Positions 1 through 9,073 of a DNA stretch of 64,000 nt are shown in pieces. The stretch is from NCBI GenBank assembly GCA_041879425.1, contig CP090854.1, positions 2,914,001 through 2,978,000 of the forward strand, given 5' to 3'. The position numbers were made by a program, and so were the translations under genes. The DNA is from Vibrio pomeroyi (GTDB lineage Bacteria > Pseudomonadota > Gammaproteobacteria > Enterobacterales > Vibrionaceae). Position 1 is the stretch's first letter. Each line of letters begins with the position of its first letter. The notes under the pieces were generated by a model, which did no database searches, was not told the origin of the DNA, and saw nothing but the letters and a program-made list of their open reading frames with translations.

Positions 1-1818
1 AGGATCCATACGGAAGCTACGACCAGAGTGCAGAATATGGCGGAACTGTTTATGTAGAGCGATGTAGTGAGAGAAGGCTTTCTTCTCTTCTTGGGACTCT
101 TTTACTGGGTCGAGCTCAACGCCCATGTGTCCCATTAATGCCGTTACACCGCGCATATTGATACTATGACGACGATTCGTTGAGTGGCATTCAGCTGGAC
201 CAATGTGTGCGCCCATCACTTCTGGTGGGAAGAAGTAACTCATGCCCTTTTGAATCGCCTGACGCTCAAGCGCATCATTACAGTCCGATGCCCAAAAACG
301 ATGTGTACGCTTAAGGATTTCAAAATCGATACGACCACCACCAGACGAACAAGATTCAATCTCAACCTCGGGGTGTGCTTCGTTAAGTTGGTCAACTAAG
401 CGATACAAAGCCTGAGTTTGACCGTGCACTGCCGCTTTACCGTTATGGCCAGGTTGAACCAATTCGCGGTTCATGTCCCACTTGAGGTAGGTAATGTTGT
501 AGCGAGTGAGCAGATCATCTAAACGTGAGAATAGGTAATCAAAGCACTCTGAATTTTGCAGATCTAAAACATACTGCCAACGACCTGAAGGCTGATGATA
601 ACCTTGCAAACCAAGCACCCAATCAGGGTGGTTACGATATAGATTCGAATCTTGGCTCACCATTTCAGGTTCAACCCAAAGACCAAACTCCATACCTTGC
701 TGGCTCACATGCTCAATAACAGGCTCTAAACCATTTGGGTATTTCGCTTCATCGAGATACCAGTCGCCTAACGCTGCACGTTCGCCGTCACGCCCAACGA
801 ACCAACCATCATCAATAATGAAACGCTCAACGCCCATCACACCGGCTTCAGTCGCCATCTGCATGATGTACTCAGGTTTATGATCGAAGTAGATCCCTTC
901 CCAAGTGTTTAAGTGAACAGGGCGTGGCTTATCGGTTGGAAAGTTGATGATGTTATCGCGAACAAATTGCTGAAAACGCTGAGCGATACCATTCAGCCCT
1001 GAATTACTGTAACAGCCAAATAGCCAAGGTGTTTGATAGCTTGCTTGAGGCTCAAGAATGGATTCGCCCGCTAACAATAACTCGCCAGCCTGCACAAAAC
1101 GACGACCGTCACTACGAACGTCAGCACGCATTTGGTGGTTGCCACTCCAACCTAAGTGAAAGCCCCACACCAAACCTTGTTGCTCTGAGAATCCCTGAGT
1201 ACCCGCAAACATACCCGGAAAGTTTTCATGAGAGGTGCGACCGCGGCGGTTCTCTTGCATGAAACCACCGTGCTCAAATCGCTGACGCTGTGTTTGGAAC
1301 TCATGACACCAACGACCATGGAACGTCATCAGCTCATTAGCATGATTCGGCAGTGGCAGTGTTGAGGACAATTTATTGAGGTAGTATTTACTGTCGCCTT
1401 TATTGGTAATCGTGACACGTTTTTGAACCACATCAGATTGGTAATCAAGCTTAATTTCGATGGTCAGTTCAAGCTTGGCTACCGTGTCTTCAAGAACAAA
1501 TGTCGCTTGCTGCACGTTAGCTTCACCGTCTGTAGTATTGGCTTCAACACGTGTGGTATTGAATACTGGCACCCAATCTAAGCCATCACGATGCCCTTCA
1601 ACTCCCGGTGCGTTAAAGTGGCCGCTACCCAGTTCAGGACATAGAGAAAGTGGCACATCGACATCAAGGCGCGCTTGAGAAATCGGTCTCTCGGTTGATA
1701 GCAGCAGATCTTCATCAATACTGGCGATCTTCGCTCCCCAGTGCAGGATCTCTGGAACACGCCCTGATTTGATGATCAAACTGTGATTTTTACTTGTTAG
1801 ATGAATAAACTCGCTCAT
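1..1818 (-). CDS. alpha-galactosidase, GH36 family (C-terminus outside window)
   Basis: Hydrolyses terminal alpha-1,6-galactose from raffinose- or melibiose-type sugars. The reverse strand is open from the ATG at 1818 to the window edge: 606 codons of a family usually 700-730 residues long, so roughly the last 100 are missing. It begins MSEFIHLTSKN. The GH36 catalytic region is visible: LKWDMNR (nucleophile Asp) near 450-530 and RFWASDCND (acid/base Asp) near 220-260. An in-frame ATG at 1830 is possible, but a GAG seven bases before 1818 favours the shorter start. No signal peptide, so probably cytoplasmic. A LacI-type repressor is divergent. The function is well supported; the natural substrate is inferred. 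Confidence 0.93.
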   Translation of the reverse strand, partial: MSEFIHLTSKNHSLIIKSGRVPEILHWGAKIASIDEDLLLSTERPISQARLDVDVPLSLCPELGSGHFNAPGVEGHRDGLDWVPVFNTTRVEANTTDGEANVQQATFVLEDTVAKLELTIEIKLDYQSDVVQKRVTITNKGDSKYYLNKLSSTLPLPNHANELMTFHGRWCHEFQTQRQRFEHGGFMQENRRGRTSHENFPGMFAGTQGFSEQQGLVWGFHLGWSGNHQMRADVRSDGRRFVQAGELLLAGESILEPQASYQTPWLFGCYSNSGLNGIAQRFQQFVRDNIINFPTDKPRPVHLNTWEGIYFDHKPEYIMQMATEAGVMGVERFIIDDGWFVGRDGERAALGDWYLDEAKYPNGLEPVIEHVSQQGMEFGLWVEPEMVSQDSNLYRNHPDWVLGLQGYHQPSGRWQYVLDLQNSECFDYLFSRLDDLLTRYNITYLKWDMNRELVQPGHNGKAAVHGQTQALYRLVDQLNEAHPEVEIESCSSGGGRIDFEILKRTHRFWASDCNDALERQAIQKGMSYFFPPEVMGAHIGPAECHSTNRRHSINMRGVTALMGHMGVELDPVKESQEEKKAFSHYIALHKQFRHILHSGRSFRMDP

Positions 1819-1832
1819 AGCCAATCTCATAT

Positions 1833-1846
1833 TGTTTTCGTAAACA
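1833..1846. promoter_or_regulatory. putative LacI-family operator O1
   Basis: TGTTTTCGTAAACA is a near-perfect palindrome with the central CG typical of LacI/GalR-family operators. It lies 15 bp before the alpha-galactosidase start, downstream of the predicted -10, where a bound repressor would block transcription. It differs from the second site at 1953-1966 by one base. Confidence 0.72.
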
Positions 1847-1874
1847 TAACTTGAGATTAATAGTGAACCTAGAG

Positions 1875-1880
1875 ATTATA
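1875..1880 (-). promoter_or_regulatory. predicted -10 element of the alpha-galactosidase gene
   Basis: The minus strand reads TATAAT here, a consensus sigma-70 -10, giving a start near 1868 and a leader of about 50 nt. No good -35 was found at the expected spacing. The box lies between the two operator-like palindromes. Confidence 0.45.
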
Positions 1881-1952
1881 ATTAGTACCAAATAGAACAA
1901 ATAACGTGATCTAAAAGCAGTTAATCCTTATCAAAATTTGCACAAGATCGAC

Positions 1953-1966
1953 TGTTTTCGGAAACA
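1953..1966. promoter_or_regulatory. putative LacI-family operator O2
   Basis: TGTTTTCGGAAACA matches the palindrome at 1833-1846 in 13 of 14 bases. The centres are 120 bp apart. It lies upstream of both divergent genes, so it may serve repressor autoregulation, looping with O1, or both. Confidence 0.7.
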
Positions 1967-2054
1967 TAAATAGTGTTTCAAATGACATTTATTTGAAGGT
2001 GTACAAGGTTTATTTCATCAAGATTGGTTAGGCTTATCTCATTGTAAAAGTCTG

Positions 2055-3140
2055 ATGAGCAGAATAATGAGTGTCACCTTTAAAGATGTCGCAAAGCTAG
2101 CGGGTGTCTCTACCCAAACCGTTTCTCGTGTGACAAATGGTTCAGAGAGCGTCGCCGAATTAACACGTAACAAGGTTAATGCGGCCATTAAGCAATTGGG
2201 GTATGTACCAAACAAGGGCGCGCAAATGCTCAGTCGAGCGAAGTCCACCAGCGTTGGGTTGGTGACTCTCGATATGGCATTGCATGGCGCAGCGATGATC
2301 GCCAATGGCGTGCGAATGCAAGCACATGATATGAATTATGGTATCGCTTTTTCTGTTGTATCAGAGCCCAACCTCGCTAACACGCGTGAAGCTATCCGTG
2401 AATTGATGGCTCAACAGGTCGACAGCATCATTCTGAACGTGCCTTTAAAAAGTGCCGATGCAGAACTATTAGTCGAACAGTACCAACACTTAAATCTTAT
2501 CTTCATTGATGTCCCTTCTAACAGCCAAGTGAACTATGTTTGCGGTGATCACGCTGAAGGAGCAAAACTTGCGGCTCAACATCTTATAGAGAGTGGGCGA
2601 ACTCACTACCTATTGATCACAGGCCCGGATGAATCCAGTGCATCACAGATTCGCCACCAGAGTTGGTTAGCAGCGTTATCAGATGCCGATTGCAAAGTGC
2701 AGTATCAACATCAAGGAAACTGGCAAGCAGAAAGTGGTTACCTTGGTGTTCGCGAAGCTGTCGCCAAACAAGCCGTATTTGATGCTGTGTTGGTGGCAAG
2801 CGATCAAATGGCATTAGGAGTATTACGCGCCCTGCAAGAACTGCAAATTCCAGTGCCTGACAAGGTCGCAGTCGTCGGTTTTGATGGCATCGAAGACAGC
2901 GCTTTCTTTAACCCACCATTGACCACCATCAAGCAAGACTTCACTACCATCGGTCGACAAGCCGTGAAACTTGCAGAGAAACTCAACGCTAATTCACAAG
3001 ATACTTTGCTACAGCACCATATCGAAACTTCATTACTCACAAGAGAAAGCAGCCAACCTAAAGTGACTGCTCATTATGAGAAACAAGAGATAGAGCGACT
3101 GCTGCAACGGATTCAAACCCTTCTGCCTGAATCGAGATGA
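2055..3140 (+). CDS. LacI-family transcriptional repressor
   Basis: 361-residue sugar-responsive repressor. An N-terminal HTH (VTFKDVAKLAGVSTQTVSRV) and hinge helix are followed by a periplasmic-binding-like effector domain; the C-terminal stretch with PPLTTIKQDF and LLTRESS resembles E. coli LacI. A second in-frame ATG at 2067 would start MSVTFKDVA; neither start has a strong ribosome-binding site. It is divergent from the alpha-galactosidase gene and probably represses it through the TGTTTTCGnAAACA sites, with a galactoside as likely inducer. Family is certain; target and ligand are inferred from context. Confidence 0.93.
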   Translation: MSRIMSVTFKDVAKLAGVSTQTVSRVTNGSESVAELTRNKVNAAIKQLGYVPNKGAQMLSRAKSTSVGLVTLDMALHGAAMIANGVRMQAHDMNYGIAFSVVSEPNLANTREAIRELMAQQVDSIILNVPLKSADAELLVEQYQHLNLIFIDVPSNSQVNYVCGDHAEGAKLAAQHLIESGRTHYLLITGPDESSASQIRHQSWLAALSDADCKVQYQHQGNWQAESGYLGVREAVAKQAVFDAVLVASDQMALGVLRALQELQIPVPDKVAVVGFDGIEDSAFFNPPLTTIKQDFTTIGRQAVKLAEKLNANSQDTLLQHHIETSLLTRESSQPKVTAHYEKQEIERLLQRIQTLLPESR

Positions 3141-3146
3141 AAAGAA

Positions 3147-3172
3147 AAAGCGCTAGAGGGAGCTAGCGCTTT
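3147..3172. terminator. stem-loop after the LacI-family gene
   Basis: A 10-bp perfect stem (AAAGCGCTAG / CTAGCGCTTT) with a 6-nt loop starts six bases after the stop codon. The T run on the plus strand is short, so termination may be weak. On the minus strand the stem would be followed by T-rich sequence. Confidence 0.6.
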
Positions 3173-3374
3173 AAGACCAACTAAGTCCGTTTAGCCTGGT
3201 AGGTTTTTGAGCTATATCATGGGGATATAACCAATTTTTTTACTTAGGTAAATCAAAAAGCCTATTCTTTACGACTACTTTGAGCCGTAAATTAAGTATA
3301 GTCGGATTCGTATTATTAACCTGATTTTTCCTTAAATAATTAGAAAAAATGTGGTTATCTCCCGATACGAAAGA

Positions 3375-4301
3375 TCATTCAGAAATTACAGATGACACCG
3401 CGTCAATAATAAACCTTCTAAGTAGTTTATTTTTATCATCTAAATGCTTTGCCTTTCTATAAACAAGCTGTATATCAAAATCCGGTACATCTATCGGTGG
3501 CTTGACAGCCAACAAAGTTTCTTCGCTATCCATATCCTTGCGTGCGACGAGCTTAGGGACAATACATAGCAATTCCCTACCACGAATTAAGCGCTTTACC
3601 GTTAAAAAGTTGCTCGAAGCAATAGCCACTTTTCGACTTAAGCCAAGTTCAGCTAAACGATTGTCGACTCCGGTTTTTATCACACCCGCAGGCGAGACCA
3701 AAGCATGTTCAACAGATGCAAATTGCTCTAAAGACATAGGCTCTTCGATAGACAAAACCGAATTGTCGAGCAGGCAGACGTGTTCTTCTGTGTACAAATG
3801 CTTAGTTCTGTATAGCTTAGACACCTCACCAAAGCTACCAATCGCTATATCCAGCTTAGAATCTTCAAATACTCGCTGATAGTTACCTCGATTTACGTTG
3901 AACAACGCAATTTGAGAATCAGGAGAGGACTGTTTAATGAGATCAAACAACACTGGAGCAAACATCTGCTCGGCATAGTCTGTAAGGCCAATCTTCCAAC
4001 TACCTTTGTACGTTGTTGCATCAAACGATTTAGACAGCAGCACTTCAGATTGAATAGTACTGAGCAAGGCATCAACTGTACTGGATAATTCAATCGCTCT
4101 GTCAGTTGCTTCCATCTTGCTACCTACACGCTCAAACAAAGGGTCATCAAACAACTTTCGTAGCCTTTGTAAGCTATGGCTCATCGCAGATTGGCTGACA
4201 TAACAACGCTCGGCAGCCTTACTCACACTATTCGTTTTATACAAAGCCTGCAGTGCAATCAACAAGTTAAGGTCGATCCCTTTCCAATTAAAATCAGCCA
4301 T
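3375..4301 (-). CDS. LysR-family transcriptional regulator
   Basis: About 308 residues. The N-terminal winged HTH reads DLNLLIALQALYKTNSVSKA followed by SQSAMSHSLQRLRKLF, with a NodD/LeuO-like effector domain after it. The reading frame extends to a TTG at 4310, but the ATG at 4301 (MADFNWKGIDLN) begins where homologous LysR proteins begin. It is divergent from a chromate-type transporter with about 100 bp between them, the usual arrangement for a LysR protein and its target. No effector can be named. Confidence 0.9.
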   Translation of the reverse strand: MADFNWKGIDLNLLIALQALYKTNSVSKAAERCYVSQSAMSHSLQRLRKLFDDPLFERVGSKMEATDRAIELSSTVDALLSTIQSEVLLSKSFDATTYKGSWKIGLTDYAEQMFAPVLFDLIKQSSPDSQIALFNVNRGNYQRVFEDSKLDIAIGSFGEVSKLYRTKHLYTEEHVCLLDNSVLSIEEPMSLEQFASVEHALVSPAGVIKTGVDNRLAELGLSRKVAIASSNFLTVKRLIRGRELLCIVPKLVARKDMDSEETLLAVKPPIDVPDFDIQLVYRKAKHLDDKNKLLRRFIIDAVSSVISE

Positions 4302-4402
4302 ACCAAGCAACCTATTTCATTCATATTTATAATTAAAATAATTAATTTGAATCATAGTCTAACTCCACCTAAATTACGCTAAACATTTATCTGGAATCGA
4401 TC

Positions 4403-5551
4403 ATGCTTTCAATTTTTAAAACCTTTTTTTGGCTTGGCTGGATTAGCTTTGGTGGACCAGCAGCACACATTGGCTACTTCCGTAAAACCTTTGTTGAGAA
4501 ACTGAATTGGTTGTCCGACGAAGAATACGGGCAGATTGTCGCTCTTAGTCAATTTCTACCGGGCCCAGGTTCAAGTCAGGTTGGCTTTGCGGTTGGCTAC
4601 AAGAAAGGTGGATTAACAGGTGCTATTGCTGCATTTGTCGGCTTCACTTCCCCATCTGTGATTCTGATGCTGATATTGGCGTTAGTGAGCAACCAACTAT
4701 TGGAAGCACCACTTTTCAATTCAATCATTCACGGGCTTAAGTTATTAGCGGTAGTGGTTGTAGCTGATGCAACCTTTGGTATGTACAAGAACTTTTGCCA
4801 GTCGAAGATAGCGACCGCCTTATGTGTGATCACCGCGATTGTTCTGCTACTGATTCCAGGCATCTGGCCTCAAGTTTTAGTGCTTCTATTTGCAGCGATG
4901 GTTGGTAGTAAGTTCTTGACGTCTCAAGAGCTAAAAACGACACCTTCAACACAAAAAATATCGGTAACGCCTCTCGTGATTTTTGTTGCGTTATTGGTTG
5001 GTCTACCTCTATTCAGTGCTTACTCTCAAGGTATTGAAGTGTTTGGCCTATTCTACCAAGCAGGCAGCTTAGTATTCGGTGGCGGCCACGTAGTACTTCC
5101 GTTGCTACAAAATGGTATTGGCGACCAACTGTCTCAAGATGCCTTCCTAACAGGTTATGCAGCAGCACAAGCAGTACCTGGACCTATGTTTACACTCGCG
5201 ACTTATTTAGGTTATGTATTGATGCCGTCAGCACCGATCACAGGCGCACTACTCGCAACGATTGCTGTGTTCTTACCGGGCTTCTTATTGCTATTGGGTG
5301 TACTGAAAAACTGGCAAGCAATTGCAAGTAAACCATTAGTTGGTGGTGCACTAACAGGTGTCAATGCAGCTGTAGTCGGGTTACTACTTGCGGCTCTGTA
5401 TCAGCCAATCTTCACAAGTGCGGTTAGTAGCGGTTTAGACTTCGCTCTGATCATCGTAGGTGTGTGGCTATTGAAAACGGTCAAGATGCCAATCGTAGGG
5501 CTTGTCGGCACGTTTATGCTATTCGGCGCTCTTACTGGCTTTGCTAACTAA
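4403..5551 (+). CDS. chrA: chromate-type anion transporter (ChrA)
   Basis: 382-residue inner-membrane protein of the CHR family, long form with two homologous halves. The N-terminal half has FWLGWISFGGPAAHIGYF and SQFLPGPGSSQVGFAVGY; the C-terminal half repeats the pattern with GSLVFGGGHVVLPLL and AQAVPGPMFTLATYLGY. The paired GGP and PGP motifs are the family signature. Family members export chromate and possibly sulfate-like anions. It stands alone beside a divergent LysR gene, with no chrB, so the physiological substrate is uncertain. Confidence 0.93.
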   Translation: MLSIFKTFFWLGWISFGGPAAHIGYFRKTFVEKLNWLSDEEYGQIVALSQFLPGPGSSQVGFAVGYKKGGLTGAIAAFVGFTSPSVILMLILALVSNQLLEAPLFNSIIHGLKLLAVVVVADATFGMYKNFCQSKIATALCVITAIVLLLIPGIWPQVLVLLFAAMVGSKFLTSQELKTTPSTQKISVTPLVIFVALLVGLPLFSAYSQGIEVFGLFYQAGSLVFGGGHVVLPLLQNGIGDQLSQDAFLTGYAAAQAVPGPMFTLATYLGYVLMPSAPITGALLATIAVFLPGFLLLLGVLKNWQAIASKPLVGGALTGVNAAVVGLLLAALYQPIFTSAVSSGLDFALIIVGVWLLKTVKMPIVGLVGTFMLFGALTGFAN

Positions 5552-5562
5552 CAACCTAACCG

Positions 5563-5597
5563 AAGCAAGAAGTTAGTGAACACCTAACTTCTTGCTT
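5563..5597. terminator. convergent stem-loop between chrA and the Tad/glycan operon
   Basis: A 14-bp perfect inverted repeat (AAGCAAGAAGTTAG / CTAACTTCTTGCTT) with a 7-nt loop sits between two convergent genes, 11 bp after the chrA stop and 30 bp from the methyltransferase stop. Both flanks lack a long T run, so it may act by structure or with Rho. Confidence 0.65.
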
Positions 5598-5626
5598 ACG
5601 ATTGAACGACAGGAGCCGCCGAACCT

Positions 5627-6340
5627 TTAACTAGCAGGTTTGATTCCATGGAAGTTAAAAAACAAATTGCAATCAATGAGCGGGATTGGGCTTAATGGCC
5701 AAAAAGCGTGTTTATTATCAGGGAGGTAATACTTTAAAAAGGCGATCAAATTATTGCAGGGGTTAACATGCTCTCTCGCCATAATGTAATCGTAGTTCCA
5801 CCCCTTTTTCACACCAAGTTTTCTTGTCGTCATATAACGGCCAACTTTCCATGCAATACCTGGGTCTGTAGGAATCAAAATGGACAAAGTGCCGCCCGGC
5901 TTTAATACCCTAAGCCATTCTTTAATCACAAGATGAGGCTCATAAAGGTGTTCCAATATATGTGTCGCAATAACACGATCAAAACTGTTACTTTCAAAGT
6001 CTAACGCTCGTGCATTCGTTACATTAAAAACGAGCTTGTCATAAGTGCTCGTGTTACTGAGTTGCTTTTTTGCCACTTCAAGTGCGGCTGAATCACCATC
6101 ACTGACCGTATACTCGTCAAAACTATGCTGAACATGTCTCAAGTGTTCACCCGTTCCTGAGCCCACTTCTAGCACCTTCGAGAAATGCTCTCTGTTACTG
6201 AAAGGCTTCTCACACGCTATATGCCCCGCCCTCATCACATAGCCTGTTGTACTGCTTTCGTAGACTCGCTCGTCATATTCATCACTGAAACGGGACAAAT
6301 AATCGAGCCACTCCTTGTCTTCATCCTTATTTATTCTCAT
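5627..6340 (-). CDS. class I SAM-dependent methyltransferase
   Basis: 237 residues with a Methyltransf_11-type Rossmann fold: motif I VLEVGSGTGEHLRHV near 56-70, an acidic motif II region, and a post-I segment FDRVIATHILEHLYEP followed by LRVLKPGGTLSILIP. No membrane segment. It is the last gene of the Tad operon, 9 bp after the GT2 gene, so it probably methylates a sugar, lipid-linked sugar or pilin made by that module. The acceptor cannot be read from the sequence. A quinone or biotin-type methyltransferase is less likely given the neighbours. Confidence 0.85.
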   Translation of the reverse strand: MRINKDEDKEWLDYLSRFSDEYDERVYESSTTGYVMRAGHIACEKPFSNREHFSKVLEVGSGTGEHLRHVQHSFDEYTVSDGDSAALEVAKKQLSNTSTYDKLVFNVTNARALDFESNSFDRVIATHILEHLYEPHLVIKEWLRVLKPGGTLSILIPTDPGIAWKVGRYMTTRKLGVKKGWNYDYIMAREHVNPCNNLIAFLKYYLPDNKHAFWPLSPIPLIDCNLFFNFHGIKPAS

Positions 6341-6349
6341 TCCTGAATC

Positions 6350-7279
6350 CTATTGAGATGGCTTGTGATCGTGACTTGTTAATATTGAAAGGATCCTCAT
6401 CTCTCGTCTGCCGCGCGACACGTTGTCGAGTATCAAGCCGCAAAAGAAAGACATCACCGCGATAAGTGCAATTGAACTAGACAGAATAGCTGTTGGGACC
6501 CTTTCAACGAGCCCGGTATCAATAAAATCGATAATAACGGGAATCCCTAACCCCAGTGAGATAAAGCAAAGCAACACCGACAAAGCACCGAAAAAAAACA
6601 TCGGCTTTACGTCTCTTAGCAGGAACAAAATAAAGTTGAGGATTTTGATCCCATCACTCAAAGTATTCAGCTTACTCGCCGTGCCTTCAGGCCTTGAGTG
6701 ATAATGAGTGGGTACTTCTTTGATCGACATATTATGGTGCAATGCATGCACGGTTAGTTCCGTCTCAATTTGAAAGCCATCACTGAAAATAGGAACCGTT
6801 TTTACAAACCGGCGACTCATCACTCGATAGCCAGAGAAAACGTCATTCAATTGAGCATTGAACCCTTTATTTATCAGAGTCGAAAACATCTTATTACCCA
6901 AAATATGTCCTGCAGGATAAGCCTCGGAAGAGCGCTCTCGACTGCCAATGATCATATCGAGCTGTTCAGTAACCAGTTGTTCAATCAGTGTAGGGCTAAT
7001 GGAGGCGTCGTAGGTATCATCACCATCTGCCATGATATAAATGTCAGCATCAATATCTGAGAACATCCGTCGCACGACTTCGCCTTTGCCTTGACGATAC
7101 TCATGGCGGACAACAGCACCAGCTTGCAGCGCCTCTTCGACCGTGCCATCAGTGGAGTTATTGTCGTACACATAAATCGTCGCACTTGGTAGTGCACGTT
7201 GAAAGTCAGCCACCGTTTTTCCAACCGCTCCGGCTTCGTTATAGCACGGGAGTAACACCGCTATGGTTTGATTCTTCAT
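6350..7279 (-). CDS. GT2 glycosyltransferase, GtrB/DPM1-like, membrane anchored
   Basis: 309 residues. The N-terminal GT-A domain starts IAVLLPCYNEAGAVGKTV and carries the metal/nucleotide motif MADGDDTYD near 82-90. Two C-terminal hydrophobic helices (FFFGALSVLLCFISLGLGIP and SSSIALIAVMSFFCGLIL) match the polyprenyl-phosphate sugar transferase architecture. Such enzymes load one sugar from a nucleotide donor onto undecaprenyl phosphate on the cytoplasmic face. Its start overlaps the stop of the upstream STT3-like gene by 4 bp (ATGA), so the two are probably translationally coupled. The sugar is unknown. Confidence 0.88.
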   Translation of the reverse strand: MKNQTIAVLLPCYNEAGAVGKTVADFQRALPSATIYVYDNNSTDGTVEEALQAGAVVRHEYRQGKGEVVRRMFSDIDADIYIMADGDDTYDASISPTLIEQLVTEQLDMIIGSRERSSEAYPAGHILGNKMFSTLINKGFNAQLNDVFSGYRVMSRRFVKTVPIFSDGFQIETELTVHALHHNMSIKEVPTHYHSRPEGTASKLNTLSDGIKILNFILFLLRDVKPMFFFGALSVLLCFISLGLGIPVIIDFIDTGLVERVPTAILSSSIALIAVMSFFCGLILDNVSRGRREMRILSILTSHDHKPSQ

Positions 7280-9039
7280 GAACTCTCCCTGACTCGAAAC
7301 ACTCGGTACCCATTTTCAATATTGTCGTACACAACATCTAACCAAGTTGGCGTACCTGAGCTGTACAGCTTATTGATAAATGCCTCCTCGCTCGCTGAGT
7401 CCTTTAAAATCAACAAATGCGGGTCATTGCCAATAACAATGATATCGATGCTTTTCTCTATGATTTTCCTTTCGGCTAAGCTCAGATCTTCCTCTAGCAT
7501 CACTTCAATAAGAAATTGGTTCCCAACAATATTTCGATGGTAAGGAGCAGCAATAATTCGATTATCCGTTTTTGCCAACACTGGAGCCCCCGTTTCAATC
7601 CCTGAAAGTATGGTGTGCGAATTTATATCGTTATCTTTTAAAACCTTATGAATCTTCAGCGATTGCTCCTTTTGATCAAGAGTAGTTTTAATTTCTTCGG
7701 TTGGCGACAACGCGAGAATGACAAAGGCGACCGCTAGTGGTGCTCCAGAAATAATAACGGTCGCTTTTATGATGGAGGAACGGATGTAATCTGCTAACTG
7801 AAGAATCACATATGCTTGCAGGGGAGCCGCTAGCACAAAACACAACCTCATTACTCTAATCTGCCAAAAGATCGCAAGAGCTAAATTGAACATAAAGATG
7901 AGATACAAAATTGTGCAGTGGTCGTTTTTGTTCTTAAACAGCGGATATAACGTGGCAGGAATCACCAGCAAAGCGTAATTCTCTATCGAGAAAAAACCAT
8001 GACTTGTGACGTATCTAACGATCGATTTCGCTTCTGTCACTTGGTCTAACCAATACACTTTAAGTATCGGAGGGTAATCAATTAACAACGCACTGCTAAG
8101 TGATGGATAAAGCACTGCCACTGGTATTAAAAATAAAACAGCAAGCGATACGAACAGTAAAACCTTTTGCAGTAGGCTTTTATCTTCACTCATTAATCGA
8201 TGATAAACATTAACGAAAAGCCAACCACAAAAGAAAAGGATGATGAGAACAAATGATATTTCGTCGTACTTAAAAACAAAAAACTCATCGTAAGGGCGAT
8301 TTAATAAAACCGCACAAATCCCAAACAGAGCGGAACTCGCATACAACTTAGAGATATAGCCAAACCACTCATGGCGAACAAGGCCGTAATACACGGTGTA
8401 AATCGCAAAAAAAAACATGAATAGCAAAACATTATCAAGCCCCGTCCATAAAGATAGAGACAGCAAGATAGATTGCGCATAAACACGCCACGCATGGCGC
8501 AACTGGTCACGATTCAATGGCGTTAAAGCTAGAAATAGGGCCGCAAAGACCAGCTGAATATTATGATGATCAATAGAACCGGGTAAAAAATGGATAATTG
8601 AAGGCGAAGAAATCGCAAACATCATGCTAATAAAGCGATACTTGGCACCGAAGAGGTGGTCAGCTAGGTAAAAGCATGACAGCGAAAAAAGTAGCAAGTA
8701 AAGCAGAGGGACAAGAGAAATTGATATTGTATAAGCAAGATTATCATCGACGATAAACAACAATGGAAAAGCTACGAGCGATAAGATTAAATCAGGAAAG
8801 CGAGACCAATGAATAACAATGCCGTCAGCGGCATTAAAATTATTCATTGGCTCTAGGTACCAATGTCCAGTTGTCATCCAATCCTGAAATTGAACGAAAC
8901 GCATATAGTCGTCATTGTCATTCAGGTTAAGAGCTGAAACACTCTCCCACTTGTAAATAAAGATCACTGTGGCACAAACTAGCCAGATGACAGAGATAAC
9001 AATGATATCTTTATTAAAACTCTCACTTTTAGGCGACAT
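7276..9039 (-). CDS. STT3-like GT-C membrane glycosyltransferase (putative)
   Basis: 587 residues, about 12 predicted transmembrane helices and a C-terminal soluble tail. The first external loop has an acidic NDNDDY (40-45) and DGIVIHWSRFPD (73-84). The next loop has PGSIDHHN (153-160), like the DHH segment of STT3/AglB proteins. An arginine-bearing late helix and a tail motif APYHRN (about 498-503) follow, but the classical WWD motif is absent. The start at 9039 has AAGGA six bases upstream; a GTG at 9054 has none. It follows tadD by 34 bp. Likely transfers a lipid-linked sugar to a periplasmic acceptor, perhaps Flp pilin; that role is inferred. Confidence 0.72.
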   Translation of the reverse strand: MSPKSESFNKDIIVISVIWLVCATVIFIYKWESVSALNLNDNDDYMRFVQFQDWMTTGHWYLEPMNNFNAADGIVIHWSRFPDLILSLVAFPLLFIVDDNLAYTISISLVPLLYLLLFSLSCFYLADHLFGAKYRFISMMFAISSPSIIHFLPGSIDHHNIQLVFAALFLALTPLNRDQLRHAWRVYAQSILLSLSLWTGLDNVLLFMFFFAIYTVYYGLVRHEWFGYISKLYASSALFGICAVLLNRPYDEFFVFKYDEISFVLIILFFCGWLFVNVYHRLMSEDKSLLQKVLLFVSLAVLFLIPVAVLYPSLSSALLIDYPPILKVYWLDQVTEAKSIVRYVTSHGFFSIENYALLVIPATLYPLFKNKNDHCTILYLIFMFNLALAIFWQIRVMRLCFVLAAPLQAYVILQLADYIRSSIIKATVIISGAPLAVAFVILALSPTEEIKTTLDQKEQSLKIHKVLKDNDINSHTILSGIETGAPVLAKTDNRIIAAPYHRNIVGNQFLIEVMLEEDLSLAERKIIEKSIDIIVIGNDPHLLILKDSASEEAFINKLYSSGTPTWLDVVYDNIENGYRVFRVRESS

Positions 9040-9073
9040 GAATATCCTTTTCACTGAGCCAAAATTTAAACGA

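Noticed and set aside
184..1678. Four plus-strand open frames in the first 1.7 kb
   Set aside because: They lie antisense to the continuous alpha-galactosidase frame, which runs off the window edge and has clear family motifs.
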